A stretch of DNA of 15,851 nucleotides from JBLHHI01 sp047614125 (GTDB taxonomy: Bacteria; Bacteroidota; Bacteroidia; NS11-12g; UBA9320): positions 1-15,851 of the forward strand of contig JBLHHI010000076.1 of the NCBI GenBank assembly GCA_047614125.1. The letters are read 5' to 3'. A program made the translations under genes and the position numbers. The notes below the pieces were generated by a model. The model saw only the letters and a list, made by a program, of their open reading frames with translations. It searched no databases and was not told where the DNA came from. This document shows, piece by piece, positions 7,596 to 15,047 of this stretch (the stretch's first letter is position 1; every line of letters begins with the position of its first letter).

Positions 7596-8523
7596 GGACG
7601 CTTTGTTGTTCTGCCAAAAGGTATAAAACTGCCATTCGGATGGCCACGCCATTTTCAACCTGGTTAAGAATTATTGCGTGCTCAGAATCAGCAAGTTCCG
7701 AGCTAATTTCCACCCCTCTGTTGATTGGGCCAGGGTGCATAATGGTGATGGGTTTTTTCAAGCCTTCAACAATAGGCAAGGTTAATCCATATTGCATGGT
7801 GTATTCTCGTAAACTCGGAAAATACTGTATTTCTTGGCGTTCTAATTGTATGCGTAAAACATTGGCAACATCACACCATTCCAGTGCCTTTTGAAGATTG
7901 TGTTCAACCCCAACTCCGAGGCTGGAAATGTGCCGTGGAATTAGCGTTGGTGGGCCGCAAACTTTTACATTAGCTCCCAACTTTATTAAGCAGTAAATGT
8001 TTGATAAAGCGACTCGACTGTGCAGTATGTCGCCCACAATAACAACATTTTTGCCCACCAAATTTCCCAATTTTTCTCGGATAGAATATGCATCAAGTAG
8101 CGCTTGTGTTGGATGTTCGTGTGTTCCGTCGCCGGCATTTATTACCTGGGCATCGATGTGGCGAGATAAAAACTGGCAAGCCCCTGGCGCTGGGTGGCGC
8201 ATAACCACCATGTCGACTTTCATACTCAGTATGTTTTTAACCGTGTCGATCAAGGTTTCTCCCTTCGACACAGAAGAAGAAGAGGAAGTAAAATTGACAA
8301 CATCTGCCGACAATCTTTTTTCCGCCAATTCAAACGATACACGCGTTCGGGTAGAGTTTTCAAAAAACAAATTAGCGATGGTTATATCGCGTAAGGATGG
8401 TACCTTTTTAATCGGTCGGTTTATGATCGATTTAAAACTATCAGCAGTTTCGAAGATCAGCTGTAGATCGTTCTCCGTTGCGTCTTTTATACCAAGTAAA
8501 TGCTTCGATGAAAGTTGTGGCAT
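7588..8523 (-). CDS. pyrB: Aspartate carbamoyltransferase catalytic subunit
   Basis: PyrB joins carbamoyl phosphate and aspartate to give carbamoyl aspartate, the committed step of pyrimidine synthesis. It has 311 residues, normal for the catalytic chain. Carbamoyl phosphate-binding STRTR lies at 57-61 within FFENSTRTRVSFELAEKRL, the SVSKGETLIDT loop at about 84-94, HPTQALLD at 137-144, and MHPGPINRG with the C-terminal domain near 263-271. No pyrI regulatory-chain gene is adjacent. The ATG abuts the pyrR stop with no spacer, and ansA starts inside its last codons, so translation of all three is probably coupled. Confidence 0.97.
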   Translation of the reverse strand: MPQLSSKHLLGIKDATENDLQLIFETADSFKSIINRPIKKVPSLRDITIANLFFENSTRTRVSFELAEKRLSADVVNFTSSSSSVSKGETLIDTVKNILSMKVDMVVMRHPAPGACQFLSRHIDAQVINAGDGTHEHPTQALLDAYSIREKLGNLVGKNVVIVGDILHSRVALSNIYCLIKLGANVKVCGPPTLIPRHISSLGVGVEHNLQKALEWCDVANVLRIQLERQEIQYFPSLREYTMQYGLTLPIVEGLKKPITIMHPGPINRGVEISSELADSEHAIILNQVENGVAIRMAVLYLLAEQQSVHV

Positions 8524-9066
8524 CTAATTATTTTGTTGTGTTATTATCCAAACCTTATGTTCTCCCTGTAAATCCACCAGTACCTTGTCGTTTGCTCGTG
8601 TATCAACTTCCAATCCAACATAATCGGGTTGTATGGGCAGTTCGCGATTGAATCTTCGATCAATTAAACTCAGTAATTCGGTTCGCTTGGGTCGGCCAAA
8701 GTCTGCCAAAGCATTGAGGGCTGAACGTACGGATCTACCTGTGTACAAAACATCATCAATGAGAATAACTTTCTTGTTTTCGACCACAAAGTCTAACGAT
8801 ATAGTGTTGGGAATGAGCGGTTTAGAACTCCGTCTAAAATCATCACGATAGAAGGTCGAATCCAATTCGCCATATAAAATGTGCTCATTGCCCGTAATTT
8901 CAATGAGGATGTTTCTGAGTTGTTGCGCAAGCTCAATCCCACGCGGTTGCATGCCAATAATAGCAGAATCTTCAAAATTTCCGTGATTTTCTTGCATCTC
9001 AAATGCCAGCCTGCGCATGACCACTTCCAATTGACTGCTGCTTAATATGAGCCTTTTTTCATTCAT
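8524..9066 (-). CDS. pyrR: PyrR, pyrimidine regulatory protein / uracil phosphoribosyltransferase
   Basis: PyrR belongs to the type I phosphoribosyltransferases. In Firmicutes it binds pyr mRNA in response to UMP and also has uracil phosphoribosyltransferase activity. The 180-residue length is standard. The PRPP motif VILIDDVLYTGRSVRSAL spans about 100-117, and IIGMQPRGIELA near 36-47 and LIDRRFNRELPIQPDYVG match PyrR. It overlaps the EVE-domain gene by 4 nt (ATGA arrangement) and directly abuts pyrB. I see no convincing PyrR-type attenuator in the 140 nt upstream of the unit, so RNA-binding regulation is not shown here; the enzyme function may be the main one. Confidence 0.94.
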   Translation of the reverse strand: MNEKRLILSSSQLEVVMRRLAFEMQENHGNFEDSAIIGMQPRGIELAQQLRNILIEITGNEHILYGELDSTFYRDDFRRSSKPLIPNTISLDFVVENKKVILIDDVLYTGRSVRSALNALADFGRPKRTELLSLIDRRFNRELPIQPDYVGLEVDTRANDKVLVDLQGEHKVWIITQQNN

Positions 9067-9482
9067 TCTTTCCTAATTTCTCCGGCAAGTTCGCAAATCT
9101 TGTTATACTCGGCTTCCGAAACTTTTGAAACGGAGAGTCGCATGAGCCGAACGAGTTCCATACCGTTTATCTGTTCATCGGCCTTAACCTGCTGCAAGGT
9201 AACTGGTGTCTCTAATTTTTTAACAGGTTTTATATCCACTGCTACCCAACGATCGTCATCGGTTGTAGGATCTTGGTAGGATGTTTTAATAATTTCTACA
9301 ATTCCAACGATTTCTTTACCAAGGTTACTGTGATAAAAAAAAGCGCGATCTCCCACTTCCATGGCTCTTAGGTTTAATCGAGCTGAATAGTTGCGAACTC
9401 CGTCCCAAAAAGTCCATGTGTCTTTTTCTAAGTCATCCCAGCTGTATTTGTTGGGTTCAGATTTCATTAACCAATACTGCAT
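9063..9482 (-). CDS. EVE domain-containing protein
   Basis: This 139-residue soluble protein begins MQYWLMKSEPNKYSWDDLEKD and continues with W-DGVRNYSARLNLRAM, VGDRAFFYHSN and IVGIVEII. These are hallmarks of EVE domains (PUA-like fold; relatives include human THYN1), which are thought to bind modified bases in DNA or RNA. The domain fills the whole protein, without fusion partners. It is first in the unit and its stop overlaps the pyrR start by 4 nt. Its substrate and biological role cannot be read from the sequence. Location next to pyrimidine genes may hint at a nucleotide-salvage or RNA-modification link, which is only an inference. Confidence 0.92.
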   Translation of the reverse strand: MQYWLMKSEPNKYSWDDLEKDTWTFWDGVRNYSARLNLRAMEVGDRAFFYHSNLGKEIVGIVEIIKTSYQDPTTDDDRWVAVDIKPVKKLETPVTLQQVKADEQINGMELVRLMRLSVSKVSEAEYNKICELAGEIRKE

Positions 9483-9561
9483 ATTCCTATTTTAGATCTT
9501 CTTTTAACCTTGTTTAGCCCACTTTCGTTCTTGACTTAGCATATTCAGTTGCAAAAATGGC

Positions 9562-9595
9562 AAAAAAAAATCCCATTCAAGTATGGGATTTTTTT
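9562..9595. terminator. Intrinsic terminator after rpsA (bidirectional)
   Basis: ATCCCAT and ATGGGAT pair around a 6-nt loop, flanked by eight A on one side and seven T on the other. In the minus direction it follows the rpsA stop by about 28 nt and ends in an uninterrupted T run. It separates rpsA from the EVE-pyrR-pyrB-ansA unit; both lie on the minus strand. Confidence 0.88.
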
Positions 9596-9622
9596 GATAT
9601 ATCAGATAAAATTTCAATCGAA

Positions 9623-12163
9623 CTACGACATCAATTCTTTTAGTTGATCGGACCATCCGTTTTTGGAAAAGATTTCCGCTTTACCAATGGCTTCTTCCAT
9701 TGCTGTGACTTCGGCTTCATCCAGCGCTGCTATTTGTGCAAAATTGGTGAAACCGGCTTCCGTCATTTTTTTAGCTAATGCCGGACCAACACCGTTAAGA
9801 AGTTTCAAGTCATCATCAGAGGTGGATTCAGTTGCTTTCGCTTTAGCCTTTGGTTTGGCCTCTGCCTCTGCCTCTGCTTCAGCTTCAACGTTTACCTTTG
9901 GCTTGGCTTCGGCTTTAGGCTTAGCTTTTGCTGCTGGTTTTTCGTCTTTATCATCCGCTATCTTCGCTAATTTTTCAACGGCAGACTTTCTGCTTGCCGC
10001 TTCCATTTTAGCTTTCAATTCTGCCAATTCATCCAATTCACCTAAGGTTGAGAAGTCGTTACCGCGATTCATCTTCTCGACGGATCGAGTTGTTTTCTTA
10101 GCCGATTTAACTTTGGCTTCGTTATCTGAATCAACGCGTGCACGTTCTTCTTCTTTCCAAATGTCGGTATGAGAAACAATAATTCGCTTCTGATCTTTGT
10201 TGAACTCAATAATTCGAAAGTTCAAAGCTTCGTCAGGTTTAACAACCGACTTGTCTTCTTTCTTCAAATGCTTGGTAGGAGCGAAGCCTTCAACACCATA
10301 TGGCAAAGCAACGGTGGCACCTTTGTCGTTAATTTCGGCAATGGTTCCTTCGTGCTCCGACCCTTCAGTGAAAATGCTTTCGAAGGTTTCCCATGGATTC
10401 TCATCCAATTGTTTGTGTCCTAAACTTAATCTGCGATTCTCACGATCGATTTCTAAAACAACAACTTCGAGCTCTTCACCTTTCTTAGTAAATTCGGCTG
10501 GATGCTTAATCTTCTTGCTCCAACTTAAATCACTAACGTGAACAAGACCGTCTACTCCTTCTTCCAATTCTACGAATAATCCGTAGTTGGTAAGGTTTCG
10601 AACAATCCCTTTATGCTTGCTTTCCGCTGGGTATTTTTCTTCAATATTATCCCATGGATCTGGGGTTAATTGTTTGATTCCCAACGACATTTTATGCTCC
10701 TCTTTTTCAAGAGTTAGAATAACCGCTTCAACTTCATCACCAACATTCATGAAATCTTGAGGATTTCTTAAGTGCTGTGACCAAGACATTTCAGAGACGT
10801 GGATGAGACCCTCGATTCCTGGAGCAATTTCAATGAATGCACCGTAGTCAGCTACCGTTACAACCTTGCCTTTAACTTTTGCATTTACCTCTAATTTGTC
10901 GCTCAAGTTATCCCAAGGATGTGGAGTTAACTGCTTCAATCCTAGAGAAATACGTTTCTTGTCATCATCAAAGTCAAGTACAACGATGTTGATTTTTTGA
11001 TCAAGTTGTAAAACTTCTTCTGGGTGATTAATTCTGCCCCAAGATACGTCTGTAATGTGCAATAAGCCGTCTAAGCCTCCAAGATCAATAAATACTCCAA
11101 ACGAAGTCATGTTTTTCACAACTCCTTCAAGTACTTGTCCTTTTTCAAGTTTCGATAGGATTTCACCTTTTTGTGCTTCGATGTCATCTTCGATCAAAGC
11201 CTTGTGTGAGATCACAACGTTTTTGAAAGCTTCGTTGATTTTAACAACCTTAAACTCCATTCGCTGACCAACGTATTGGTCGTAATCTCGAATGGGTTTA
11301 ACATCGATTTGAGATCCCGGCAAAAATGCATCGAGTCCCATAATGTCAACTACAAGCCCACCTTTTGTTCTCGACTTAATTAAACCGGTAACTATAGAGC
11401 CATCAGTTTGAGCAAGAATAATATTTTCCCAAGCTGTTTCGGCTTGTGCTTTCTTACGCGACAAAACGAGTTGCCCTAAAGCATCTTCCGTTTCAACAAC
11501 ATAAACCTGCACCTCGTCTCCTACAGCAAGTTCAGGGCGGTCTTTAAATTCAGTGCGACTTACCAAGCCATCCGATTTAAAACCTACATTGACAATTACG
11601 TCTTTCTTTGATAAAGAAACCACGATTCCTTTAATGATCGTTCCTTCTTCAATCGAATTGAATGAATCCATATACAGTTGCTCCAACTCTGATTTGTTCG
11701 AGTCGTCGTACTTGCCAAATCCTTCTTTGTCCATAGTCCAATCGAACGCGTTTTCATCGTGCACTGGATCGGGAACGTTTTTGTAATTTTTGGTTCCAGG
11801 TTTGTATTCATCCTCATCATCTTCGTCATCATCCGAATTGATTACGGCTTTTGGTGAGGCCTTTGATTCAGATTTTTCTGACGGGGCTACAACTTCTGTT
11901 ACCGGTTCGGGTGTTGATTCTAATTCCTGAGAAGTGTTGGTACCAACTTCTTCAACAGTTGCATCTTCGTCCGAAGTTACTACGGCTTGAGGAGTGGCCT
12001 CTGATTCAGATTCTTCTGACTGGGCTACTTCTTCTTTTACCGTTTCGGGGGTTGATTCTAATTCCTGCGAAGCGTTAGTGGTTTCTTCAGTAGTTGCATC
12101 CTTGGCATCTACCGGATTGTTTGAAAGTGCGTTACTTTCTAATTCGTTGTTTTGTTCTGTCAA
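9623..12163 (-). CDS. rpsA: Ribosomal protein S1 (TTG start), long form with HhH tail
   Basis: S1 binds mRNA on the small ribosomal subunit. From the TTG at 12161-12163 the product is 846 residues. Its first ~150 residues are acidic and low-complexity and contain two 46-residue repeats. Six S1/OB repeats follow, for example EEGTIIKGIVVSLSKKDVIV, EKGQVLEGVVKNMTSFGVFI and PAESKHKGIVRNLTNYGLFV, with repeats 3-5 each closing LxxKQLxxxPW. A Lys/Ala/Glu-rich linker comes next (about 735-785), then a helix-hairpin-helix module around LNGVGPALAKKMTEAGFTNF. An in-frame ATG at 12223 is rejected: the -7 box at 12191-12198 lies downstream of it and no S1 resembles the added hydrophobic residues. The next in-frame Met is over 120 codons further on. 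Single-gene unit, terminated at 9562-9595. Confidence 0.94.
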   Translation of the reverse strand: MTEQNNELESNALSNNPVDAKDATTEETTNASQELESTPETVKEEVAQSEESESEATPQAVVTSDEDATVEEVGTNTSQELESTPEPVTEVVAPSEKSESKASPKAVINSDDDEDDEDEYKPGTKNYKNVPDPVHDENAFDWTMDKEGFGKYDDSNKSELEQLYMDSFNSIEEGTIIKGIVVSLSKKDVIVNVGFKSDGLVSRTEFKDRPELAVGDEVQVYVVETEDALGQLVLSRKKAQAETAWENIILAQTDGSIVTGLIKSRTKGGLVVDIMGLDAFLPGSQIDVKPIRDYDQYVGQRMEFKVVKINEAFKNVVISHKALIEDDIEAQKGEILSKLEKGQVLEGVVKNMTSFGVFIDLGGLDGLLHITDVSWGRINHPEEVLQLDQKINIVVLDFDDDKKRISLGLKQLTPHPWDNLSDKLEVNAKVKGKVVTVADYGAFIEIAPGIEGLIHVSEMSWSQHLRNPQDFMNVGDEVEAVILTLEKEEHKMSLGIKQLTPDPWDNIEEKYPAESKHKGIVRNLTNYGLFVELEEGVDGLVHVSDLSWSKKIKHPAEFTKKGEELEVVVLEIDRENRRLSLGHKQLDENPWETFESIFTEGSEHEGTIAEINDKGATVALPYGVEGFAPTKHLKKEDKSVVKPDEALNFRIIEFNKDQKRIIVSHTDIWKEEERARVDSDNEAKVKSAKKTTRSVEKMNRGNDFSTLGELDELAELKAKMEAASRKSAVEKLAKIADDKDEKPAAKAKPKAEAKPKVNVEAEAEAEAEAKPKAKAKATESTSDDDLKLLNGVGPALAKKMTEAGFTNFAQIAALDEAEVTAMEEAIGKAEIFSKNGWSDQLKELMS
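11804..12079 (-). repeat. Two tandem 138-bp repeats in the 5' part of rpsA
   Basis: Two adjacent 138-bp (46-codon) units, about 12079-11942 and 11941-11804, encode diverged copies of an acidic segment. They start TNASQELESTPETV and TNTSQELESTPEPV and end AVVTSDED and AVINSDDD. The period is exact (138 nt between matching points) and in frame. This is an internal duplication of the disordered N-terminal extension of S1. Confidence 0.85.
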
Positions 12164-12173
12164 TTCAATGTGT

Positions 12174-12181
12174 CCTCCTTT
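12174..12181 (-). promoter_or_regulatory. Strong Shine-Dalgarno site of rpsA
   Basis: AAAGGAGG on the minus strand lies 10 nt before the TTG at 12163. It decides the start of rpsA, because no ATG is available downstream for over 120 codons. Such a full-strength site is unusual in Bacteroidota, where the anti-Shine-Dalgarno end of 16S rRNA is normally occluded on the ribosome. The other genes here have A-rich leaders instead. Confidence 0.8.
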
Positions 12182-12190
12182 GAGCGGCCG

Positions 12191-12220
12191 CAAAATTAGA
12201 TAAAGTAATGAAAAAAACAA
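12191..12220 (-). promoter_or_regulatory. Predicted promoter of rpsA
   Basis: Read on the minus strand, TTG (12220-12218) is followed after 19 nt by TAATTTTG (12198-12191). This is an exact match to the Bacteroidota TTG-N17-23-TAnnTTTG consensus. The transcript would start near 12184, giving a leader of about 20 nt that contains the Shine-Dalgarno site and places the ATG at 12223 upstream of transcription. Confidence 0.8.
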
Positions 12221-12390
12221 CATATCTGCTAATTTTTATGCCGAAAGAGGTCGGTTTTATTGGCCGAAGGTCTGGGCTCAATTTATTTTATGATCGGTTC
12301 CAATAATTAAGTTGATTTATATGCCTGGTTAACAAGGTCATCAAGCGAACTACATCCACCAAATTATGACACTTTGATTAGAGCAAATAT

Positions 12391-12421
12391 TTTATTTAAC
12401 GAGCAACGTTTTATAACTTTA
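12391..12421 (+). promoter_or_regulatory. Weak candidate promoter of the T9SS cargo gene
   Basis: TTT, 20 nt spacer, TAACTTTA. This differs from the TTG ... TAnnTTTG consensus at one base in each box. It lies 38 nt before the ATG at 12460. I offer it only as the best match in the 236-nt intergenic stretch 12224-12459, which otherwise holds the rpsA promoter on the other strand and nothing else I recognise. Confidence 0.35.
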
Positions 12422-12459
12422 CCGCGTCAAAAAAACAATCGCAGCAATATAAAGGCCCT

Positions 12460-13794
12460 ATGAAAAAAATAATATTTAGTATCGCAATTTTGTCTACCAT
12501 GTCAATTGCAGCCCTGGCACAGGAAGTAGCAAAGGGATTGAAATGGAATGAACAAAACACAACTTCAATTAGCTTAGTGGATGTAAATCCCGCAAATGGA
12601 GAAATCGTTGGAGACGCAACCGTTCTACAGCTTAAAAATCCTTCTTCAGTTGTAGCCAATACCATTCATCACGATCAGACAAATAATTTGTTGTATTTCC
12701 AAACCGAAGAACGTTTTAACAATTTTGCTTCGAACCAAAAAATGAGAATTGTCCGAGCTTCAAATGGAGAAAGCTTGCGCGATGTTAGTTTAACCAACGC
12801 AATGGCTCCTTTCGTAATTGGAGATCAAGGCATGTTTGGCTTTGTTGGGGTGGAGCGCACCTTTAACGGATACTCTAACAACGATGATGATATTTCACTA
12901 GTGATTTTTGACATGGGCAGCGGAAAAACGACTGTTAAGATTAAATTATCAAATTTGTCTTTTGCCACAACCAACGCTCCCTTTGTTGGAGAACTTGAAA
13001 ACAACACGGGTAATCAAAATGGAGAAATTGGAATGGATCAGGTTTCATTAAGCACTACGTGTTTCTTACCCACTACAAGAAGATTAATATTTTCGGCAAA
13101 GGATGTGGTTGGGGTTCAACGCATGTTTGACGTAGATACTAAAACCGGGCAATTGATCAGCTCTCATTCCATCAACTTCGATGTTCTTGACATGACCTTC
13201 GACGTTGCCTCAAACTTGTTGTATGCGGTATTTATTGCACAAAATGAAGCTGGCAAGAATACCCTATATGCCGGTACCTTGAGTGCTAATAATTATAAGG
13301 TACTGAATAAAATTGCAATTCGGGTGTTGAACAATTACGAATACCCAATCATGGATGGTTCAATTAAGGTAGGCGAATCAGGTGTATATGTATCCAAAAA
13401 AGACCCTACAGGTCGTCAGACAATTTACACCATAACAAAAGAAACCAACGAGGTGGTAAATGTTTCAACGGCAGCGAATGCTTTTACTCAAGTTGATTTT
13501 GAATTTCCCTTTATAAATGTAAAAAATGATGAAGTGTCGCTATTAAACGCCATATCAATGTATCCAAATCCAGCTGTGAATGCACCAGAAGTGACCATTG
13601 CATCCGAACAAGGTGTTTTGGTTACCAAGTTAACGGTTCGCAACAATCTAGGACAGGTTATACAAGTGGTGGAAATCAATAATGGCACTGTTGAAAATAG
13701 ATTGAATGTAACGGCGCTAAAGCCAGGCATTTACTTTGTTGAAGTGGAATCAATTGGTGCAAGTTTGATTACCAAAAAGTTAATGGTTCAGTAA
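12460..13794 (+). CDS. Secreted protein with T9SS type A sorting domain
   Basis: The 444-residue product carries a Sec signal peptide (MKKIIFSIAILSTMSIAALA, cleavage before QEVAKG). At about 362-444 is a type A C-terminal sorting domain: SMYPNPAVN, then LTVRNNLGQVIQ, NRLNVTALKPGIYFVEVES and KKLMVQ. Such domains direct proteins through the type IX secretion system to the cell surface or medium. The middle part (20-360) shows recurring patterns such as LLYFQTEERFN, RRLIFSAKDVVG and NLLYAVFIAQNEAGKNTLYAGTL, suggestive of a beta-propeller-like repeat fold, but I recognise no enzymatic motif. Function is unknown. The gene is 88 nt upstream of the peroxidase gene on the same strand, with no obvious terminator between them, so they may be cotranscribed. 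Confidence 0.9.
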   Translation: MKKIIFSIAILSTMSIAALAQEVAKGLKWNEQNTTSISLVDVNPANGEIVGDATVLQLKNPSSVVANTIHHDQTNNLLYFQTEERFNNFASNQKMRIVRASNGESLRDVSLTNAMAPFVIGDQGMFGFVGVERTFNGYSNNDDDISLVIFDMGSGKTTVKIKLSNLSFATTNAPFVGELENNTGNQNGEIGMDQVSLSTTCFLPTTRRLIFSAKDVVGVQRMFDVDTKTGQLISSHSINFDVLDMTFDVASNLLYAVFIAQNEAGKNTLYAGTLSANNYKVLNKIAIRVLNNYEYPIMDGSIKVGESGVYVSKKDPTGRQTIYTITKETNEVVNVSTAANAFTQVDFEFPFINVKNDEVSLLNAISMYPNPAVNAPEVTIASEQGVLVTKLTVRNNLGQVIQVVEINNGTVENRLNVTALKPGIYFVEVESIGASLITKKLMVQ

Positions 13795-13882
13795 AAACGA
13801 TTCTTTCTTTGTTCATCTGATATTTTGATGCGTCAATCAAGCCATTGCGCCTGTTTGGCCGAATAAAAGCCTATATCCATTT

Positions 13883-14998
13883 ATGAAAAAAAACGCTTTT
13901 CATCATCGCTTTCGCACACTTTGTTCTGTGCTTGTCGTTTTGGGAAGTTCATACCTTTTGATTTTTTTATCTGGATGCGGTCCCGAGCCACCCCCGATTA
14001 TTATTGATGGAGGAAACGGAGGAGGGGGTGAAGATAGCACGCTGGTTTCCGTAACTGAATTACCGCCAATCAAAATCCCTGCAGACAATCCATTAACGTT
14101 TGCTGGTGTTGATTTGGGAAGGCATTTGTTTTATGAGAAAATGCTAAGCGGTGATGGTACTATGTCATGTGCTACCTGCCATAATAATGTAATGTCCTTT
14201 ACAGACAATAACAACGCAGTGAGTGAAGGTATTCGGGGTGAAAAAGGAAATCGAAACGCAATGACCGTGTTTAATTTGATGTATTCCAACTCCTTGTTTT
14301 GGGATGGTAGGGCTGCTACTCTGCGCGAACTGGCCACCATGCCAATAGAAAACCCTATTGAAATGGACGCTCGAGTTGAAGATGTTTTGGTAAAGTTGAA
14401 CGCCAGCGAATTATATAAAATGAAATTCAAGGATGCCTTTGGTGTGGAGCTGATAGAAGAAGTTCATTTGTCGAAGGCCTTGGAGCAATTTTTAATCACC
14501 TTGGTTTCTGATAATTCTAAGTTTGATAAATTTAATCGGGGAGAAACGCAGCTCTCTGAACAAGAAATTCGAGGTTTTAATGCGCTTAAAATTAAAGGTT
14601 GCTTTAACTGCCATTCAACTTCGCTGATGCACGATAATTTGTCGCACAACACGGCTCTAGACAAGAACCCCGAGGATAAAGGTCTGGGAGGTTTTACCAA
14701 TGATCCTCAAGATAATTTTAAGTTTAAAACGCCCAGCTTGCGAAATATTATGCTCTCCGCTCCATATATGCACGATGGCCGTTTTAACACGATTGAAGAA
14801 GTAATTGAGTTTTATGAAAAGATTCAAGAAAATGGACTTCTAAACGCTTCTGCTAATAGCAATGCACCCAAAGATTTGATGTCGATTGCGCCCAGAAACC
14901 GACTGCGTTCGGATGAAATTGAAGATGTAAAAGCATTTCTAAATGCACTTACGGACTACACATACATTAACAATCCGAAATTTCAAGACCCGTTTTAA
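13883..14998 (+). CDS. Di-heme cytochrome c peroxidase family lipoprotein
   Basis: Members of this family (CcpA/MauG-like) carry two c-type hemes and reduce hydrogen peroxide in the periplasm or at the outer membrane. The 371-residue product has a lipoprotein signal ending LSGC (Cys32), then a Pro/Gly-rich linker (33-50). The first heme site is CATCH at 96-100 and the second CFNCH at 240-244. Family blocks are LFWDGRAATLREL near 138-150, PIENPIEM near 154-161, FKTPSLRNI near 281-289 and APYMHDGRFNTIEEVIEFY near 293-311, with Met296 in the usual ligand position. Start ATG 13883 directly precedes the signal peptide. Physiological electron donor and exact substrate are not visible; some relatives oxidise other substrates. 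Confidence 0.93.
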   Translation: MKKNAFHHRFRTLCSVLVVLGSSYLLIFLSGCGPEPPPIIIDGGNGGGGEDSTLVSVTELPPIKIPADNPLTFAGVDLGRHLFYEKMLSGDGTMSCATCHNNVMSFTDNNNAVSEGIRGEKGNRNAMTVFNLMYSNSLFWDGRAATLRELATMPIENPIEMDARVEDVLVKLNASELYKMKFKDAFGVELIEEVHLSKALEQFLITLVSDNSKFDKFNRGETQLSEQEIRGFNALKIKGCFNCHSTSLMHDNLSHNTALDKNPEDKGLGGFTNDPQDNFKFKTPSLRNIMLSAPYMHDGRFNTIEEVIEFYEKIQENGLLNASANSNAPKDLMSIAPRNRLRSDEIEDVKAFLNALTDYTYINNPKFQDPF

Positions 14999-15047
14999 AC
15001 CGAACTTGAAATGGTTTGTTGTATGATACTTATTCGCTGATAAACGA

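Noticed and set aside
7596..7658. Longer asparaginase starting at TTG 7658.
   Set aside because: The added residues come from the pyrB frame region and precede a normal family start, MSSQKVLILYTGGTIG, at 7595.
7997..8527. Open frame of 176 codons on the plus strand opposite pyrB.
   Set aside because: pyrB is an intact, motif-complete gene on the other strand. The antisense product has no recognisable domain.
9613..9625. AATCGAAC near the rpsA stop resembles the inner part of the element terminus.
   Set aside because: Only 8 bases match, the outer CTCAGGT is absent and there is no second end nearby.
9663..10172. Open frame of 169 codons on the plus strand opposite rpsA, rich in Ala and Ser.
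   Set aside because: It is the antisense of the low-complexity Lys/Ala/Glu region of S1; such composition produces long open antisense frames without meaning.
12164..12223. Twenty extra N-terminal residues of S1 from an ATG at 12223.
   Set aside because: The promoter -7 box and predicted transcription start lie downstream of this ATG, and the hydrophobic extension has no place in S1. TTG 12163 with a Shine-Dalgarno site is preferred.
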